Source of the DNA: Acinetobacter sp. NIPH 2699
Lineage (GTDB): Bacteria > Pseudomonadota > Gammaproteobacteria > Pseudomonadales > Moraxellaceae
Assembly: GCF_022549355.1 (NCBI RefSeq)
Contig: NZ_JAKZGL010000006.1
Location: forward strand, 1-64,000
Direction: 5' to 3'
Length of the DNA stretch: 64,000 bases
In this document: piece after piece, positions 7,463-16,404 of the stretch
Layout of the letters: every line of letters begins with the position of its first letter
How positions within the stretch are numbered: position 1 is the first letter of the stretch
Program-made: the position numbers and the translations under genes
Notes under the pieces: model-generated
Told to the model about the DNA's origin: nothing
Database searches by the model: none
The model's input: the letters and a program-made list of their open reading frames with translations, nothing else

Positions 7463-9076
7463 ATGACCATTCTCCAATCTGAAATAGCCGTGGGTAGTGA
7501 GCAATACCAGCAAAACCGAGAGGCTTTACTCGCTCAGCTTGCCGACGTTCGTGCTGTACAGCAAAAAAGCATTGATAAATCATACGCTGCGAAGCCTAAG
7601 TTTGATAAGAAAGGCAAAATCTTGCCGCATGAGCGTGTACGTTTATTGCTTGATGCAGATTCACCATTTGTCGAGCTATGTGGCTTAGTCGGTTACAACA
7701 TGCATGATGATAAAGATGGTTCCGAAGCTGGTGGGGGCATCATTGCTGGGATCGGTTTTGTAAGTGGGGTACGCGCTTTAGTCTCTGCCAGTAATAGTGC
7801 TATTAAAGGTGGCACCATGTCGCCGATGGGCGTTCAGAAAACTTTACGGTTGCAAAAAATTGCGCTTGAACAAAAACTACCGATGGTGACATTGACCGAG
7901 AGTGGCGGGGCAAACTTAAATTATGCAGCAGAAGTGTTTACCTATGGCGGGATGACGTTTGCCAATCAAGCACGATTATCTGCAGCAGGAATTCCACAAG
8001 TCGCAGTTGTACATGGCAATGCAACCGCTGGTGGTGCATACCAACCGGGTTTGTCTGACTATGTGATTGCCGTACGTAAGCAAACTGAAATGTTGTTGGC
8101 AGGTCCACCTTTGTTACTCGCTGCAACTGGTGAAGTGGCAACTGCTGAGGAGCTCGGTGGTGCAGAAATGCATACCCAAGTATCTGGTGTGGCGGAATAT
8201 TTAGCTGAAAATGATGCCGATGGTATTCGTCTGGCACGAGAAATCTTTGAGCATCTGAATTGGAAAGAACAAAGCACTCGTCCCGATCAAGCGTACAAAG
8301 AACCTCGTTATTCAGCAGAAGAGCTGTTAGGCATTATCCCGCAAGATCCAAAACAACCTTTCGATATGAAAGAGATTGTTGCACGCATCATTGATGATTC
8401 GGATTTCCTAGAATTTAAACAAGAATACGATGCTTTAACCGTATGTGGCTGGGCAAAAATGGGTGGTATGCATATTGGTATCATTACCAATAATGGCCCG
8501 ATTACTCCACAAGGTGCGGTCAAGGCTGCGCAGTTTATTCATCTCTGTGAACAGACCCAACGCCCACTTTTATTCTTGCACAATACTACGGGCTTTATGG
8601 TCGGAACCGATGCTGAACAAAACGGCATTATTAAACATGGTTCCAAGTTGATTCAGGCTGTTGCCAATGCCACTGTGCCTAAAATTTCGATCATTGTCGC
8701 TGGCTCTTATGGGGCAGGTAATTATGCGATGTGTGGGCGTAGTCTTTCACCGCAATTTATTTTTGCATGGCCAAACTCGCATGTTGCGGTCATGGGGGCA
8801 GCGCAGGCGGGCAAAGTCTTGCGGATCGTGGCTGAGGGTAAACAGAAAGCTTCAGGCATGGAACCTAATCCGCAGATGCTGGATTTCCTTGAGCAAAGTA
8901 CCTCGATGAAGTTAGAACAACAATCGACGGCCTTATTCAATACGGCAATGTTGCATGACGACGGCATTATCGACCCACGAGATACCCGTAAAGTATTGAT
9001 CTTCTTGTTACAGACCATTTATGAAGCACAGCAACGTGAGTTAAATCCAACAAGATTTGGCGTATCACGTTTCTAA
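7463..9076 (+). CDS. atuC: Geranyl-CoA carboxylase, carboxyltransferase (beta) subunit AtuC
   Basis: A 537-residue biotin-dependent carboxyltransferase with two crotonase-like halves. The N half carries SGGANLNYAAEVF and TAGGAYQPGLSDY; the C half carries GPITPQGAVKAAQFI and AGSYGAGNYAMCGR. It transfers CO2 from biotin on AtuF to cis-geranyl-CoA. Methylcrotonyl-CoA carboxylase beta subunits normally have AEVFPDRDHFGRIF and TAGGAYVPAMSDE at these places. The AEVFTYGGMTFANQ and QPGLSDY here fit the geranyl-CoA branch, so LiuB is less likely. It lies between atuB and atuD in the known Atu order. Confidence 0.88.
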   Translation: MTILQSEIAVGSEQYQQNREALLAQLADVRAVQQKSIDKSYAAKPKFDKKGKILPHERVRLLLDADSPFVELCGLVGYNMHDDKDGSEAGGGIIAGIGFVSGVRALVSASNSAIKGGTMSPMGVQKTLRLQKIALEQKLPMVTLTESGGANLNYAAEVFTYGGMTFANQARLSAAGIPQVAVVHGNATAGGAYQPGLSDYVIAVRKQTEMLLAGPPLLLAATGEVATAEELGGAEMHTQVSGVAEYLAENDADGIRLAREIFEHLNWKEQSTRPDQAYKEPRYSAEELLGIIPQDPKQPFDMKEIVARIIDDSDFLEFKQEYDALTVCGWAKMGGMHIGIITNNGPITPQGAVKAAQFIHLCEQTQRPLLFLHNTTGFMVGTDAEQNGIIKHGSKLIQAVANATVPKISIIVAGSYGAGNYAMCGRSLSPQFIFAWPNSHVAVMGAAQAGKVLRIVAEGKQKASGMEPNPQMLDFLEQSTSMKLEQQSTALFNTAMLHDDGIIDPRDTRKVLIFLLQTIYEAQQRELNPTRFGVSRF

Positions 9077-9119
9077 TTCAACACAAAATTTAGGCAATAA
9101 AAATATTTAGGAAAAAACC

Positions 9120-10280
9120 ATGAAATTTACCGCAGAGCATGATGCCTTACGCCGTACCACACGCCAGTTTGTAGAAAATGAATTGAATCCCTTTATTCCT
9201 GAGTGGGAAGAAGCAGGGCGTTTCCCAATTCATGATGTATTTAAGAAAATGGGAGATTTGGGTTTATTAGGCATTTGTAAACCTGAAGAAAATGGCGGTT
9301 TGGGTTTAGATTATTCTTATAACCTTGTGGTCGCAGAGGAGTTGGGCCGTGCTGCATGTGGCGGTGTGCCGCTTGCGATTGGTGTGCAAACTGATATGGC
9401 AACACCTGCGTTGGCTCGCTTTGGTCGTAAAGAACTTCGAGATGAATTTCTCAATCCAGCCATTCTGGGTGAATATGTCGCCGCGATTGCTGTTTCAGAG
9501 GTACATGCGGGTTCTGATGTGGCTGCGATTAAAACCACAGCTAAAAAAGACGGTGGTGACTATGTCATCAACGGCAGCAAAATGTGGATTACCAACTCGC
9601 TCCAAGCGGATTTCTTTTGTCTACTTGCCAACACTTCGGATGATAAACCGCACGTCAATAAGTCGATGATCATTGTGCCTGCCAAGACAGCAGGGATTAG
9701 CTTTTCCGAGCCACTCAATAAGTTGGGCATGCGTTCGACCACGACCGCTCAAGTTTATTTTGACAATGTGCGCGTACCACAGCGTAATCTAGTTGGTGCG
9801 GAAGGCATGGGCTTTATGATGCAGATGATGCAGTTCCAAGAAGAACGGATGTGGGCTTGTGCCAATGCAGTCGGTGGTATGGAAAAAGTGATTCAGCAAA
9901 CCATTGATTATGCGAAAGAGCGGACGACTTTTGGTCAGCCATTGATTAATAACCAGTATGTGCACTTCCGTTTTGCAGAGCTGATGACTGAAGTTGAAGC
10001 ATTGCGAGCACTGACGAATCAAGCCTGTGAACAACATATTGCAGGGGAAAATGTCACCATGTTGGCATCAATGGCAAAACTCAAAGCAGGGCGTTTAAGC
10101 CGTGAAGTAGCAGATAGCTGCCTGCAATATTGGGGGGGGAATGGTTTCATGTGGGATAATCCAGCATCGCAATTGTTCCGTGATGGGCGTTTAGGCTCGA
10201 TTGGTGGTGGTGCGGATGAGATTATGCTGGGGATCATTTGTAAACTCATGGATATCTTGCCGAAGAAACAGAAGAACTAG
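9120..10280 (+). CDS. atuD: Citronellyl-CoA dehydrogenase AtuD
   Basis: A 386-residue acyl-CoA dehydrogenase that in this pathway converts citronellyl-CoA to cis-geranyl-CoA with FAD. The flavin loop AIAVSEVHAGSDVAAIKTTA is near residue 125. The Glu of QEERM (residue 242) is at the position of the isovaleryl-CoA dehydrogenase-type base. The C-terminal loop reads SIGGGADEIM in place of the common YEG motif. Gene order atuC-atuD-atuE supports the name. It begins 43 bases after atuC with AGGAAA upstream. Confidence 0.87.
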   Translation: MKFTAEHDALRRTTRQFVENELNPFIPEWEEAGRFPIHDVFKKMGDLGLLGICKPEENGGLGLDYSYNLVVAEELGRAACGGVPLAIGVQTDMATPALARFGRKELRDEFLNPAILGEYVAAIAVSEVHAGSDVAAIKTTAKKDGGDYVINGSKMWITNSLQADFFCLLANTSDDKPHVNKSMIIVPAKTAGISFSEPLNKLGMRSTTTAQVYFDNVRVPQRNLVGAEGMGFMMQMMQFQEERMWACANAVGGMEKVIQQTIDYAKERTTFGQPLINNQYVHFRFAELMTEVEALRALTNQACEQHIAGENVTMLASMAKLKAGRLSREVADSCLQYWGGNGFMWDNPASQLFRDGRLGSIGGGADEIMLGIICKLMDILPKKQKN

Positions 10281-10287
10281 GAGAAGA

Positions 10288-11118
10288 ATGATGACACTTT
10301 CAGCTTCTCTTGCGCGTTTAGATGTCGATGACAGCATTCAACTTGAACAAGAAGGCAGTATTTTAACGCTTTGGCTGAATCGTCCTGAGAGTCGTAATGC
10401 CATGAGTTTAAACATGGTCAATACCATTCAACAGGTCTTTGCGCATATCTCTGATGATGCTTCGATCCGAGCCGTGATTCTGCGCGGTAAAGGCGGTCAC
10501 TTCTGTGCAGGAGGTGACATTAAGGATATGGCGGCACTTCGTGTAGAAGCTGCCAATGCAGGTAGCTTACAGCCTTATGTTGATTTTAATCGCCGCTTTG
10601 GTGCCATGATTGAATATGTGGATCAAGCACCGCAAACTGTGGTGGTCGTGCTTGAGGGTGCAATATTGGGCGGTGGTTTTGGTTTGGCTTGTGTCTCTGA
10701 TATTGCGATTAGCCGTAATGATGCCCAATTTGGTTTGCCCGAAACGGGACTAGGCATATTGCCTGCGCAAATTGCACCTTTTGTGGTGAAACGTATTGGT
10801 TTGACTCAAGCACGTCGTTTGGCATTATTGGGTTTACGTTTTAACGGTGAGGCCGCATTAACGTACGGGGTGGTGCATCAAGTCGCTCAAAATGATGCCG
10901 AACTAGAACAACAGCTTGCTGAAACGATCCAACTGATTAAGCGTGCTGCACCATTGGCCTCTCGCGCAACTAAAGCCTTATTACATCGCACTTTAAATGA
11001 ACCTTTAACTGTACTTTTGGATGATGCTGCACAGCAGTTTGCACAAGCGGTCGGTGGTGCAGAAGGCCAAGAGGGCACGATGGCATTTATTCAAAAACGT
11101 TTGCCAAATTGGACGTGA
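10288..11118 (+). CDS. atuE: Isohexenyl-glutaconyl-CoA hydratase AtuE
   Basis: A 276-residue enoyl-CoA hydratase/isomerase (crotonase) protein. The oxyanion-hole segments are GGHFCAGGDIKDM near residue 70 and GAILGGGFGLACVSDIAI near residue 125. A Glu follows in FGLPETGLGILPA, at the catalytic Glu position of hydratases. It would hydrate isohexenyl-glutaconyl-CoA made by geranyl-CoA carboxylase. The frame is open further upstream into atuD, but ATG 10288 follows the ribosome binding site AGGAGAAG and is chosen; ATG 10291 directly after is equally possible. Confidence 0.87.
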   Translation: MMTLSASLARLDVDDSIQLEQEGSILTLWLNRPESRNAMSLNMVNTIQQVFAHISDDASIRAVILRGKGGHFCAGGDIKDMAALRVEAANAGSLQPYVDFNRRFGAMIEYVDQAPQTVVVVLEGAILGGGFGLACVSDIAISRNDAQFGLPETGLGILPAQIAPFVVKRIGLTQARRLALLGLRFNGEAALTYGVVHQVAQNDAELEQQLAETIQLIKRAAPLASRATKALLHRTLNEPLTVLLDDAAQQFAQAVGGAEGQEGTMAFIQKRLPNWT

Positions 11119-11129
11119 ACAGTGAAATA

Positions 11130-11177
11130 GCAAAGCATCGCTTTGCCACTGTGCAAGCGAAAAGCTATGCTTTGAGG
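11130..11177 (+). other. Tandem hairpins in the atuE-atuF gap
   Basis: The 67-base gap holds a 7-bp stem (GCAAAGC 11130-11136, loop ATC, GCTTTGC 11140-11146), extended by AGTG/CACT flanks. A second related small stem, AAAGC-TAT-GCTTT, lies at about 11161-11173 and ends against the atuF ribosome binding site (GAGGAAC). No T tract is present, so an RNA processing or stability element is more likely than a terminator. Confidence 0.5.
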
Positions 11178-11185
11178 AACATAAA

Positions 11186-13132
11186 ATGAAATTTTCAAAA
11201 GTATTAGTGGCCAACCGTGGCGAAATTGCGGTGCGGGTGATGGAAACGGCCAAAGCAATGGGCTATCAAACCGTTGCTGTATATTCCGATGTTGATGCCA
11301 ATGCCCGACATGTTCAGGTTGCAGACGAAGCTGTGTATATCGGTGCATCTAAAGTTTCAGAATCTTATCTGTCGATTGCCAATATTATTGAAGCCTGTCA
11401 AAAGACAGGTGCTGATGCGGTCCATCCAGGATATGGTTTTTTGTCAGAAAATACTGACTTTGCACAAGCCTGCAGTGATCATGGTATTACTTTTATTGGT
11501 CCGAATGCCGCAGCAATTCATTTGATGGGTAGCAAGCGATTATCCAAAATTGCCATGATTGAGGCTGGTGTGCCGTGTGTACCGGGTTATGAAGGTGACC
11601 AACAGGATATTGAATACCTTGCTGAACAGGCAGAAAAAATCGGTTTCCCTTTAATGGTGAAAGCATCGGCTGGTGGTGGTGGGCGCGGTATGCGTTTGGT
11701 ACACCAAGCTGTTGACGTATTGGAGGCTTTGAAAACTGCACGTTCTGAAGCTGAAAATGCTTTTGGTTCAGGTGAGCTGATTATTGAAAAAGCGGTCATC
11801 GCACCTCGCCATGTTGAGATACAAGTGTTTGGGGATACGCATGGTCATTATGTGTATTTGTTCGAACGTGATTGTTCGATTCAACGCCGTCATCAAAAGG
11901 TGGTTGAAGAAGCACCGTGTCCAGTCATGACCCCTGAATTACGCAAAAAAATGGGTGAGGCTGCGGTTGCTGCGGCCAAAGCTTGTGATTACATCGGTGC
12001 GGGTACGGTAGAGTTTCTACTTGATCAATCAGGCGAATTTTATTTCTTGGAAATGAACACGCGTTTGCAAGTTGAACACCCCGTGACAGAAATGATTACA
12101 GGGCTTGATTTGGTTGAATGGCAATTACGAGTCGCCAATGGTGAAACTTTACCATTACAGCAACATGAACTGACCTTAAATGGTCATGCGATCGAAGTAC
12201 GTTTGTATGCTGAAGATCCGCGTCAGGATTTTTTACCGCAAACAGGCAAAGTGTTACGTTGGCAACCTGCGGAGTTGCCGAATGTTCGTATTGATCATGG
12301 CATGTTGGAGCAAGGTGAAATTAGCCCATTCTATGACCCGATGGTGGCTAAAGTGATTGCCTATGGCAAAACACGTCAGGATGCAATTCGCCTACTGGCA
12401 AGAGCGGTCGATGATTGCGTGCTTTTGGGAGTGAATAGTAATAAACAATTCCTGTCTAATTTGTTACGTCATCCGATTATTGTCGCTGGGGATACCAATA
12501 CCGCATTTATCCAGCAGCATTTTCAGGATGATGTGAGTCTGCATCAGCAAGTGTTAGAGCTTGAGACTTTGGCTGTTGCTGCCGCATTATTTACTCAACA
12601 AAATCAGTCCAATCAAGCGTGGCAAACCGGCGTTTCAGTTCCGTTCCCATTAAGATTGAAATATGCTGACCAGCAACTATTGTTGCATGTTCAGTCAAAT
12701 CATTATCAAGTCACGGTTCAACTATGCGACCAACATGCTACGGTTGATTTGATCGATATTGTTGACGGGACAATTGTCTATCAAGCCAATGGTATACGCC
12801 GTAAGCTGAATTATGTTTTGGATCAGAATCAACTGTATTTAGATGCAGGCAATGGCAACATTGTGATTGAAAATAGCACCTATGCAGCGCCTGAAGCCGC
12901 AGAGGTTATTGGTGATGGCAAAATCCGTGCACCTATGGATGGTGCAATCGTTAATCTTTTGGTCAATGTCGGTGATATGGTGAGCAAAGGGCAGACCTTA
13001 TTGGTGTTGGAAGCAATGAAGATTCAGCAACAAATCAAGTCTGATGTTGATGGGGTTGTTGATGAGTTAATTGGCCAAGTCGGACAACAAGTGAAAAAAC
13101 GGCAATTACTGTTAAATGTTTCGATTGCCTAA
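11186..13132 (+). CDS. atuF: Geranyl-CoA carboxylase, biotin carboxylase/carrier (alpha) subunit AtuF
   Basis: A 648-residue biotin-dependent carboxylase alpha subunit. Biotin carboxylase domains run from about 1 to 450, with KVLVANRGEIAVRV at the start, the glycine-rich ATP loop MVKASAGGGGRGM and the FLEMNTRLQVEHPVTEM motif. A linker domain follows, and the biotinyl carrier is at about 575-648. The biotinylated lysine is K612 in the motif EAMKIQ; Ile replaces the more common Met after Lys. With AtuC it carboxylates cis-geranyl-CoA. It is the last gene of the operon, followed by a terminator. LiuD is the alternative, but the partner AtuC and the gene order favour AtuF. Confidence 0.88.
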   Translation: MKFSKVLVANRGEIAVRVMETAKAMGYQTVAVYSDVDANARHVQVADEAVYIGASKVSESYLSIANIIEACQKTGADAVHPGYGFLSENTDFAQACSDHGITFIGPNAAAIHLMGSKRLSKIAMIEAGVPCVPGYEGDQQDIEYLAEQAEKIGFPLMVKASAGGGGRGMRLVHQAVDVLEALKTARSEAENAFGSGELIIEKAVIAPRHVEIQVFGDTHGHYVYLFERDCSIQRRHQKVVEEAPCPVMTPELRKKMGEAAVAAAKACDYIGAGTVEFLLDQSGEFYFLEMNTRLQVEHPVTEMITGLDLVEWQLRVANGETLPLQQHELTLNGHAIEVRLYAEDPRQDFLPQTGKVLRWQPAELPNVRIDHGMLEQGEISPFYDPMVAKVIAYGKTRQDAIRLLARAVDDCVLLGVNSNKQFLSNLLRHPIIVAGDTNTAFIQQHFQDDVSLHQQVLELETLAVAAALFTQQNQSNQAWQTGVSVPFPLRLKYADQQLLLHVQSNHYQVTVQLCDQHATVDLIDIVDGTIVYQANGIRRKLNYVLDQNQLYLDAGNGNIVIENSTYAAPEAAEVIGDGKIRAPMDGAIVNLLVNVGDMVSKGQTLLVLEAMKIQQQIKSDVDGVVDELIGQVGQQVKKRQLLLNVSIA

Positions 13133-13144
13133 TCCATATTGAAT

Positions 13145-13174
13145 AAAAAGCTAGGTCAATCGACCTAGCTTTTT
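13145..13174 (+). terminator. Bidirectional terminator after atuF
   Basis: A 13-bp perfect stem (AAAAAGCTAGGTC with GACCTAGCTTTTT, loop AATC) is flanked by A and T runs, so it can work on both strands. The TAG stop of the converging minus-strand gene lies inside the right arm (13165-13167). Confidence 0.92.
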
Positions 13175-13632
13175 AATAAGGCGAATACAGGTGCTAATGA
13201 GCCTGTAGTATTTCCTTTTAATTCCTGTATCGCAAATTCTGCTAAAGCTTGTTCATGCGCCAGTAAATATTTTAGAAAATCTTGGGTATCGGCATCTGCA
13301 TGTTGATTCATGCGTTCAAAGGTCGCCATAAATGGTTTTGTCCCTTGTTTGAGTAAGCGCATCGCGAGTTTCCAAGGGAGCTTTGCCATTACAATACCCG
13401 ATGCTTTGGCCTGTAGTTTGATATGAGGTCGAATCGAGGCAGTTCTCCCTTGTTCTTTTAAAAACAGTTGGAGTTTTTGCAGTGTTTGGGTTTCCAGTTG
13501 CGCCAATATCTGCCATTTGTGTTGTTGGTCAACTGAACGCGAGTACTTGGCTGCATTGAGAAAAATCAATTCACCCAATATTTCCGATTCAAGTGCAATA
13601 TTGAGATCTTGTTGATAATTTGGATAAGTCAT
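13165..13632 (-). CDS. Hypothetical protein, helical, ferritin-like appearance
   Basis: A protein of about 155 residues starting MTYPNYQQDLNIALESEI. It is predicted mostly alpha-helical, with ESEILGELIFLNAA and FLKYLLAHEQALAEFAIQEL spaced like helices of a ferritin-like bundle, but no confident family assignment is possible. The frame is open to 13740 (TTG) and holds another ATG at 13647. ATG 13632 is chosen because GGAA lies about nine bases upstream; the start remains uncertain. It converges on atuF and ends inside the shared terminator. It may be transcribed with the lipase-chaperone-like gene upstream. Confidence 0.6.
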   Translation of the reverse strand: MTYPNYQQDLNIALESEILGELIFLNAAKYSRSVDQQHKWQILAQLETQTLQKLQLFLKEQGRTASIRPHIKLQAKASGIVMAKLPWKLAMRLLKQGTKPFMATFERMNQHADADTQDFLKYLLAHEQALAEFAIQELKGNTTGSLAPVFALLKS

Positions 13633-13726
13633 TCCTTTGATTTCCATAAAAATTAAGCGTGATTGTGCAAGGTGAATGTCTGTCTGTGGATCAGTATAAG
13701 TAAAAAATCCCAGAGGTGAAATAGTG

Positions 13727-13749
13727 ACCATCCCGATCAATGGGATGGT
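13727..13749 (-). terminator. Weak hairpin behind the foldase gene
   Basis: ACCATCCC (13727-13734) pairs with GGGATGGT (13742-13749) around a 7-base loop, just downstream of the minus-strand gene ending at 13757. No T run follows on the minus strand, so termination would be partial. Confidence 0.4.
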
Positions 13750-13756
13750 ACTTATT

Positions 13757-14686
13757 TTATGGGAACATGGTTGATCTTAATGTTTCTAGGCGCTGTTGAT
13801 ACTGTTGCTGCCATTCGGCCTCGGAGAGCTGATTTTTCAACGGTTGCATGTCTTGTTGTAATTGTTGTAATGCTTGCTGGTATTGATTCACTTGTTGCTG
13901 TTGTTGTATTTCACGTTGATCTCGACGTTGAATGTCTTGTCGTTCCTGTTCCGTGAGATAACGTTGCTGCAAGATCTGTTTTAAACGTTCAGTCTCGGCA
14001 GAATTGTTGTGGTTTTGATTGAGTAATTCAATGGATTGTTCATACAGTCCAATTTTGCTTTGTTGTTGAGTTGCATCTGGATATCGACGTTGCAATTCCT
14101 CGAAAGCTTTTAAACGTTGTTCTGCATTCAGATCTTTATTTTGCTTAATCTCTGCATAAGCAAATTTGTAATCCGCATAATTACGCTCTTGCCCAAAACC
14201 AAGCATCGCTTCAGCTTTTCCCAGCGTTTGTTCTCTTAATTTCCATAACGCATTGAAACGTTCTTGCGGAGATAAAGAGGTTGAAAGCACTGTACTTTGC
14301 ATGTGCTGTTCATATTGCGGCATGCGTTTTAATAAATTTTCAACCAAATGCGCAAATTCTTGGTCAGGATAATCTGCCAATGCTTTTGCTAAAGCCGCAT
14401 TACAGTCTTGTACATGACAATTCGCTTTAAAGTTATTCAAAAATTGAGTGATATTTCCAGGTTGCTTCTGAAGCACTTGTAATTGTCTCAATAAGGATTC
14501 TTGAAAAAGCTCATATGTGGTTTTATTCTGCATAGTCTCATCTGTCGAATGCATTGTTGAATCATCAGAGATTGGCATGGTTTGGCTTTGTTGGATTGCA
14601 GCGGAAGAGGTGCTGCTCTTCCAAACTACAATCCCGACCAAGACCAATAAAACAATAACGATTGTCAGTAATAGTCTTTTATTCAT
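13757..14686 (-). CDS. Lipase chaperone-like (foldase) membrane-anchored protein
   Basis: A 309-residue protein with one N-terminal membrane anchor (about residues 4-22, LLLTIVIVLLVLVGIVVW) and a long, highly helical, Gln-rich periplasmic part. Segments such as RFNALWKLREQTLGKAEAML and LNAEQRLKAFEELQRRYP resemble the extended helical arm of LifO-type steric chaperones. It starts 15 bases after the sphingomyelinase-like gene on the same strand. The pair looks like a secreted hydrolase with its dedicated foldase. Family assignment was made by eye and is moderate; a simple coiled-coil anchor protein is the alternative. Confidence 0.6.
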   Translation of the reverse strand: MNKRLLLTIVIVLLVLVGIVVWKSSTSSAAIQQSQTMPISDDSTMHSTDETMQNKTTYELFQESLLRQLQVLQKQPGNITQFLNNFKANCHVQDCNAALAKALADYPDQEFAHLVENLLKRMPQYEQHMQSTVLSTSLSPQERFNALWKLREQTLGKAEAMLGFGQERNYADYKFAYAEIKQNKDLNAEQRLKAFEELQRRYPDATQQQSKIGLYEQSIELLNQNHNNSAETERLKQILQQRYLTEQERQDIQRRDQREIQQQQQVNQYQQALQQLQQDMQPLKNQLSEAEWQQQYQQRLETLRSTMFP

Positions 14687-14701
14687 CCACAGTATTCCGT
14701 T

Positions 14702-16048
14702 TTATGGATTGTAGTTAAAATGTCCCATTACAGGGAAATGGTCAGAAAGATCCCATGTCATAAACAGTGAGTCTGCGGTAGAACGTAAAATACGAACATC
14801 ATTACGCGATTGAATCGGTTGGCGATGTGTATTTGAAGAAACCACATAATCCAAATATTCAACCGTCGTGCCACCTGAACCTGCGGCACCAGCCAGTTTG
14901 TTGATACGAGGATCAAATGTAGATTCGGTATAACCCGTGCTGACGGGTGCAGTCGCGTTCAGATTGGTAAGCATGTCTTGATAATCTTGCGGCCATAACA
15001 GCTTGTTGACATTAAAGTCTCCGCCCATCAACACAGCATCAAAACTCGGGATATTTTGTTGGTTGATTAACTGACGAATTTGCTGGAACTGAACTTGGCG
15101 TAACGCACGTGCTTCGGTGGTATCAAACGAAGCGGTATGCGTTGAGGTCACATGATATGCTTTACCGTTTTTGATAATTTCGGCATACAACACGCCTTTA
15201 TCCGCAAAACAATCTGTCCCTGTACAATCTGGATAAATCTGTTGTGCTGTTTTCACAATAGGATAACGACTGACGATCACGAGACCACTATCAAATAAGT
15301 TATAACCTGAACCGACTGGGATATGTGTTTGATATGGATATTGTTGTGCCAGTTGATTCAACATCCCTGTACGAGAAGATGCAAATGCTTCTTGCATTAA
15401 AATCACATCATAACCATTTAAATGATTTGGAAGTTCTGCCAAACGCTCACTAATTTTACTTGCAACCATGGGTAGAGCGTAAATATTGTATGACAGTACT
15501 TTTAATTCATCTGCACTGCTTGAGATCGGTTCTTGGACAGTATTTTGATGGATGGTGTAATGAAAATCATCATAACCGCCTGTATATACTGCTTTAACCG
15601 CAGCCTGTGCCGATAAGCCTGCATAAGTGGTATTGATGCGATGAACATTGCGATCAGTATACCAAGGTGATGTAGTAGATGCCGTTTGGATGCCGTGCTT
15701 GATGGTACTTCCAGACCAAGTCCCCGTCATCGATTGTTTGAATGTTACTTGTGAGTTTCCACTCGAAACAATCGTATCAAAATTATAAGTCTGTCCAGAT
15801 TTTAATCCTGAATAACGATTCATGCGCAGCACACGTTTGGTTTCATAAGGCGCAATTTGAGTTGCTTCTTGTGCCCACTGGTTTCCTTGTTCTAATGTTT
15901 GACTACCAGTATGGTTGACTTGTATTGATACAGTTTCAGGTGTGGTATTGGTAATGAACACATAAGAATCTGCCAGTGTATCTTGCATGGCAAAAGTACC
16001 CATCAGTAGTGTTGTTGCTACACTGAATTTAATATTTTTCAGCCCCAT
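14702..16048 (-). CDS. Secreted neutral sphingomyelinase / phospholipase C (EEP superfamily)
   Basis: A 448-residue exported phosphodiesterase. A signal peptide covers about 1-26 (cleavage after DTLA). An N-terminal beta domain spans about 27-170, and the endonuclease/exonuclease/phosphatase fold about 180-448. Visible catalytic elements are N188 (LSYNIYALP), E220 (LMQEAF, metal), H304 (STHTASF), D344 and N346 (GGDFNV), and D436-H437 (DLSDHFPV). These match bacterial sphingomyelinases such as the Bacillus enzyme. The product would hydrolyse sphingomyelin or phosphatidylcholine headgroups outside the cell. AAGGAGA precedes the start. The adjacent downstream gene is a candidate foldase. Confidence 0.85.
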   Translation of the reverse strand: MGLKNIKFSVATTLLMGTFAMQDTLADSYVFITNTTPETVSIQVNHTGSQTLEQGNQWAQEATQIAPYETKRVLRMNRYSGLKSGQTYNFDTIVSSGNSQVTFKQSMTGTWSGSTIKHGIQTASTTSPWYTDRNVHRINTTYAGLSAQAAVKAVYTGGYDDFHYTIHQNTVQEPISSSADELKVLSYNIYALPMVASKISERLAELPNHLNGYDVILMQEAFASSRTGMLNQLAQQYPYQTHIPVGSGYNLFDSGLVIVSRYPIVKTAQQIYPDCTGTDCFADKGVLYAEIIKNGKAYHVTSTHTASFDTTEARALRQVQFQQIRQLINQQNIPSFDAVLMGGDFNVNKLLWPQDYQDMLTNLNATAPVSTGYTESTFDPRINKLAGAAGSGGTTVEYLDYVVSSNTHRQPIQSRNDVRILRSTADSLFMTWDLSDHFPVMGHFNYNP

Positions 16049-16346
16049 TTAATGTTTCTCCTTGTTGATAGTGCATTGCGTTGATGAATATCTTCAATCA
16101 AGCAATCTTGTTGATTTTCATTTTTGAAAATTAGTGTTGTTATTTGTTCGAAAATTATCATAATAAAATTTTGTTGCTAAATCATGTAATTTTTAAACCG
16201 TTCGTCTGATTCAGGAAAAAGCAATCTATATAGATGATTTTGAAATAGTCATTCGCTAATATTTTTTTTATTGCTGCGATAAACTTGATGGGAGGTATAG
16301 GTTCGAATATGAAAATTTATTATCTATTAATAGATTTTTTACACAA
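16049..16346. other. Gene-free AT-rich region between the sphingomyelinase gene and the Roadblock operon end
   Basis: No credible open frame was found. It holds the ribosome binding site and presumably the promoter of the minus-strand sphingomyelinase-like gene. No Pho-box-like repeat (TGACAG/CTGTCA) was seen, although phospholipase C genes often carry one. Confidence 0.6.
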
Positions 16347-16348
16347 AT

Positions 16349-16385
16349 AAAAAATCTGACAGGGTGATTGTCCCCTGACAGATTG
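16349..16385 (-). terminator. Terminator of the Roadblock-GTPase operon
   Basis: AATCTGACAGGG (16353 onward) pairs with CCCTGACAGATT (ending 16384) with one mismatch. On the minus strand the stem runs into TTTTTTATTTG. It lies 20 bases after the stop of the last gene of the operon. Confidence 0.85.
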
Positions 16386-16404
16386 AGTAAGGTAAATGAG
16401 AGGA

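Noticed and set aside
7463..13132. Methylcrotonyl-CoA carboxylase (liuB/liuD) of leucine catabolism
   Set aside because: The carboxyltransferase lacks the PDRDHFGRIF and VPAMSDE motifs of LiuB, and atuA, atuB and a divergent TetR regulator with two palindromes accompany it.
16049..16404. Pho box upstream of the sphingomyelinase/phospholipase C gene
   Set aside because: Searched by eye on both strands for CTGTCA/TGACAG repeats because such enzymes are often Pho-regulated; none found.
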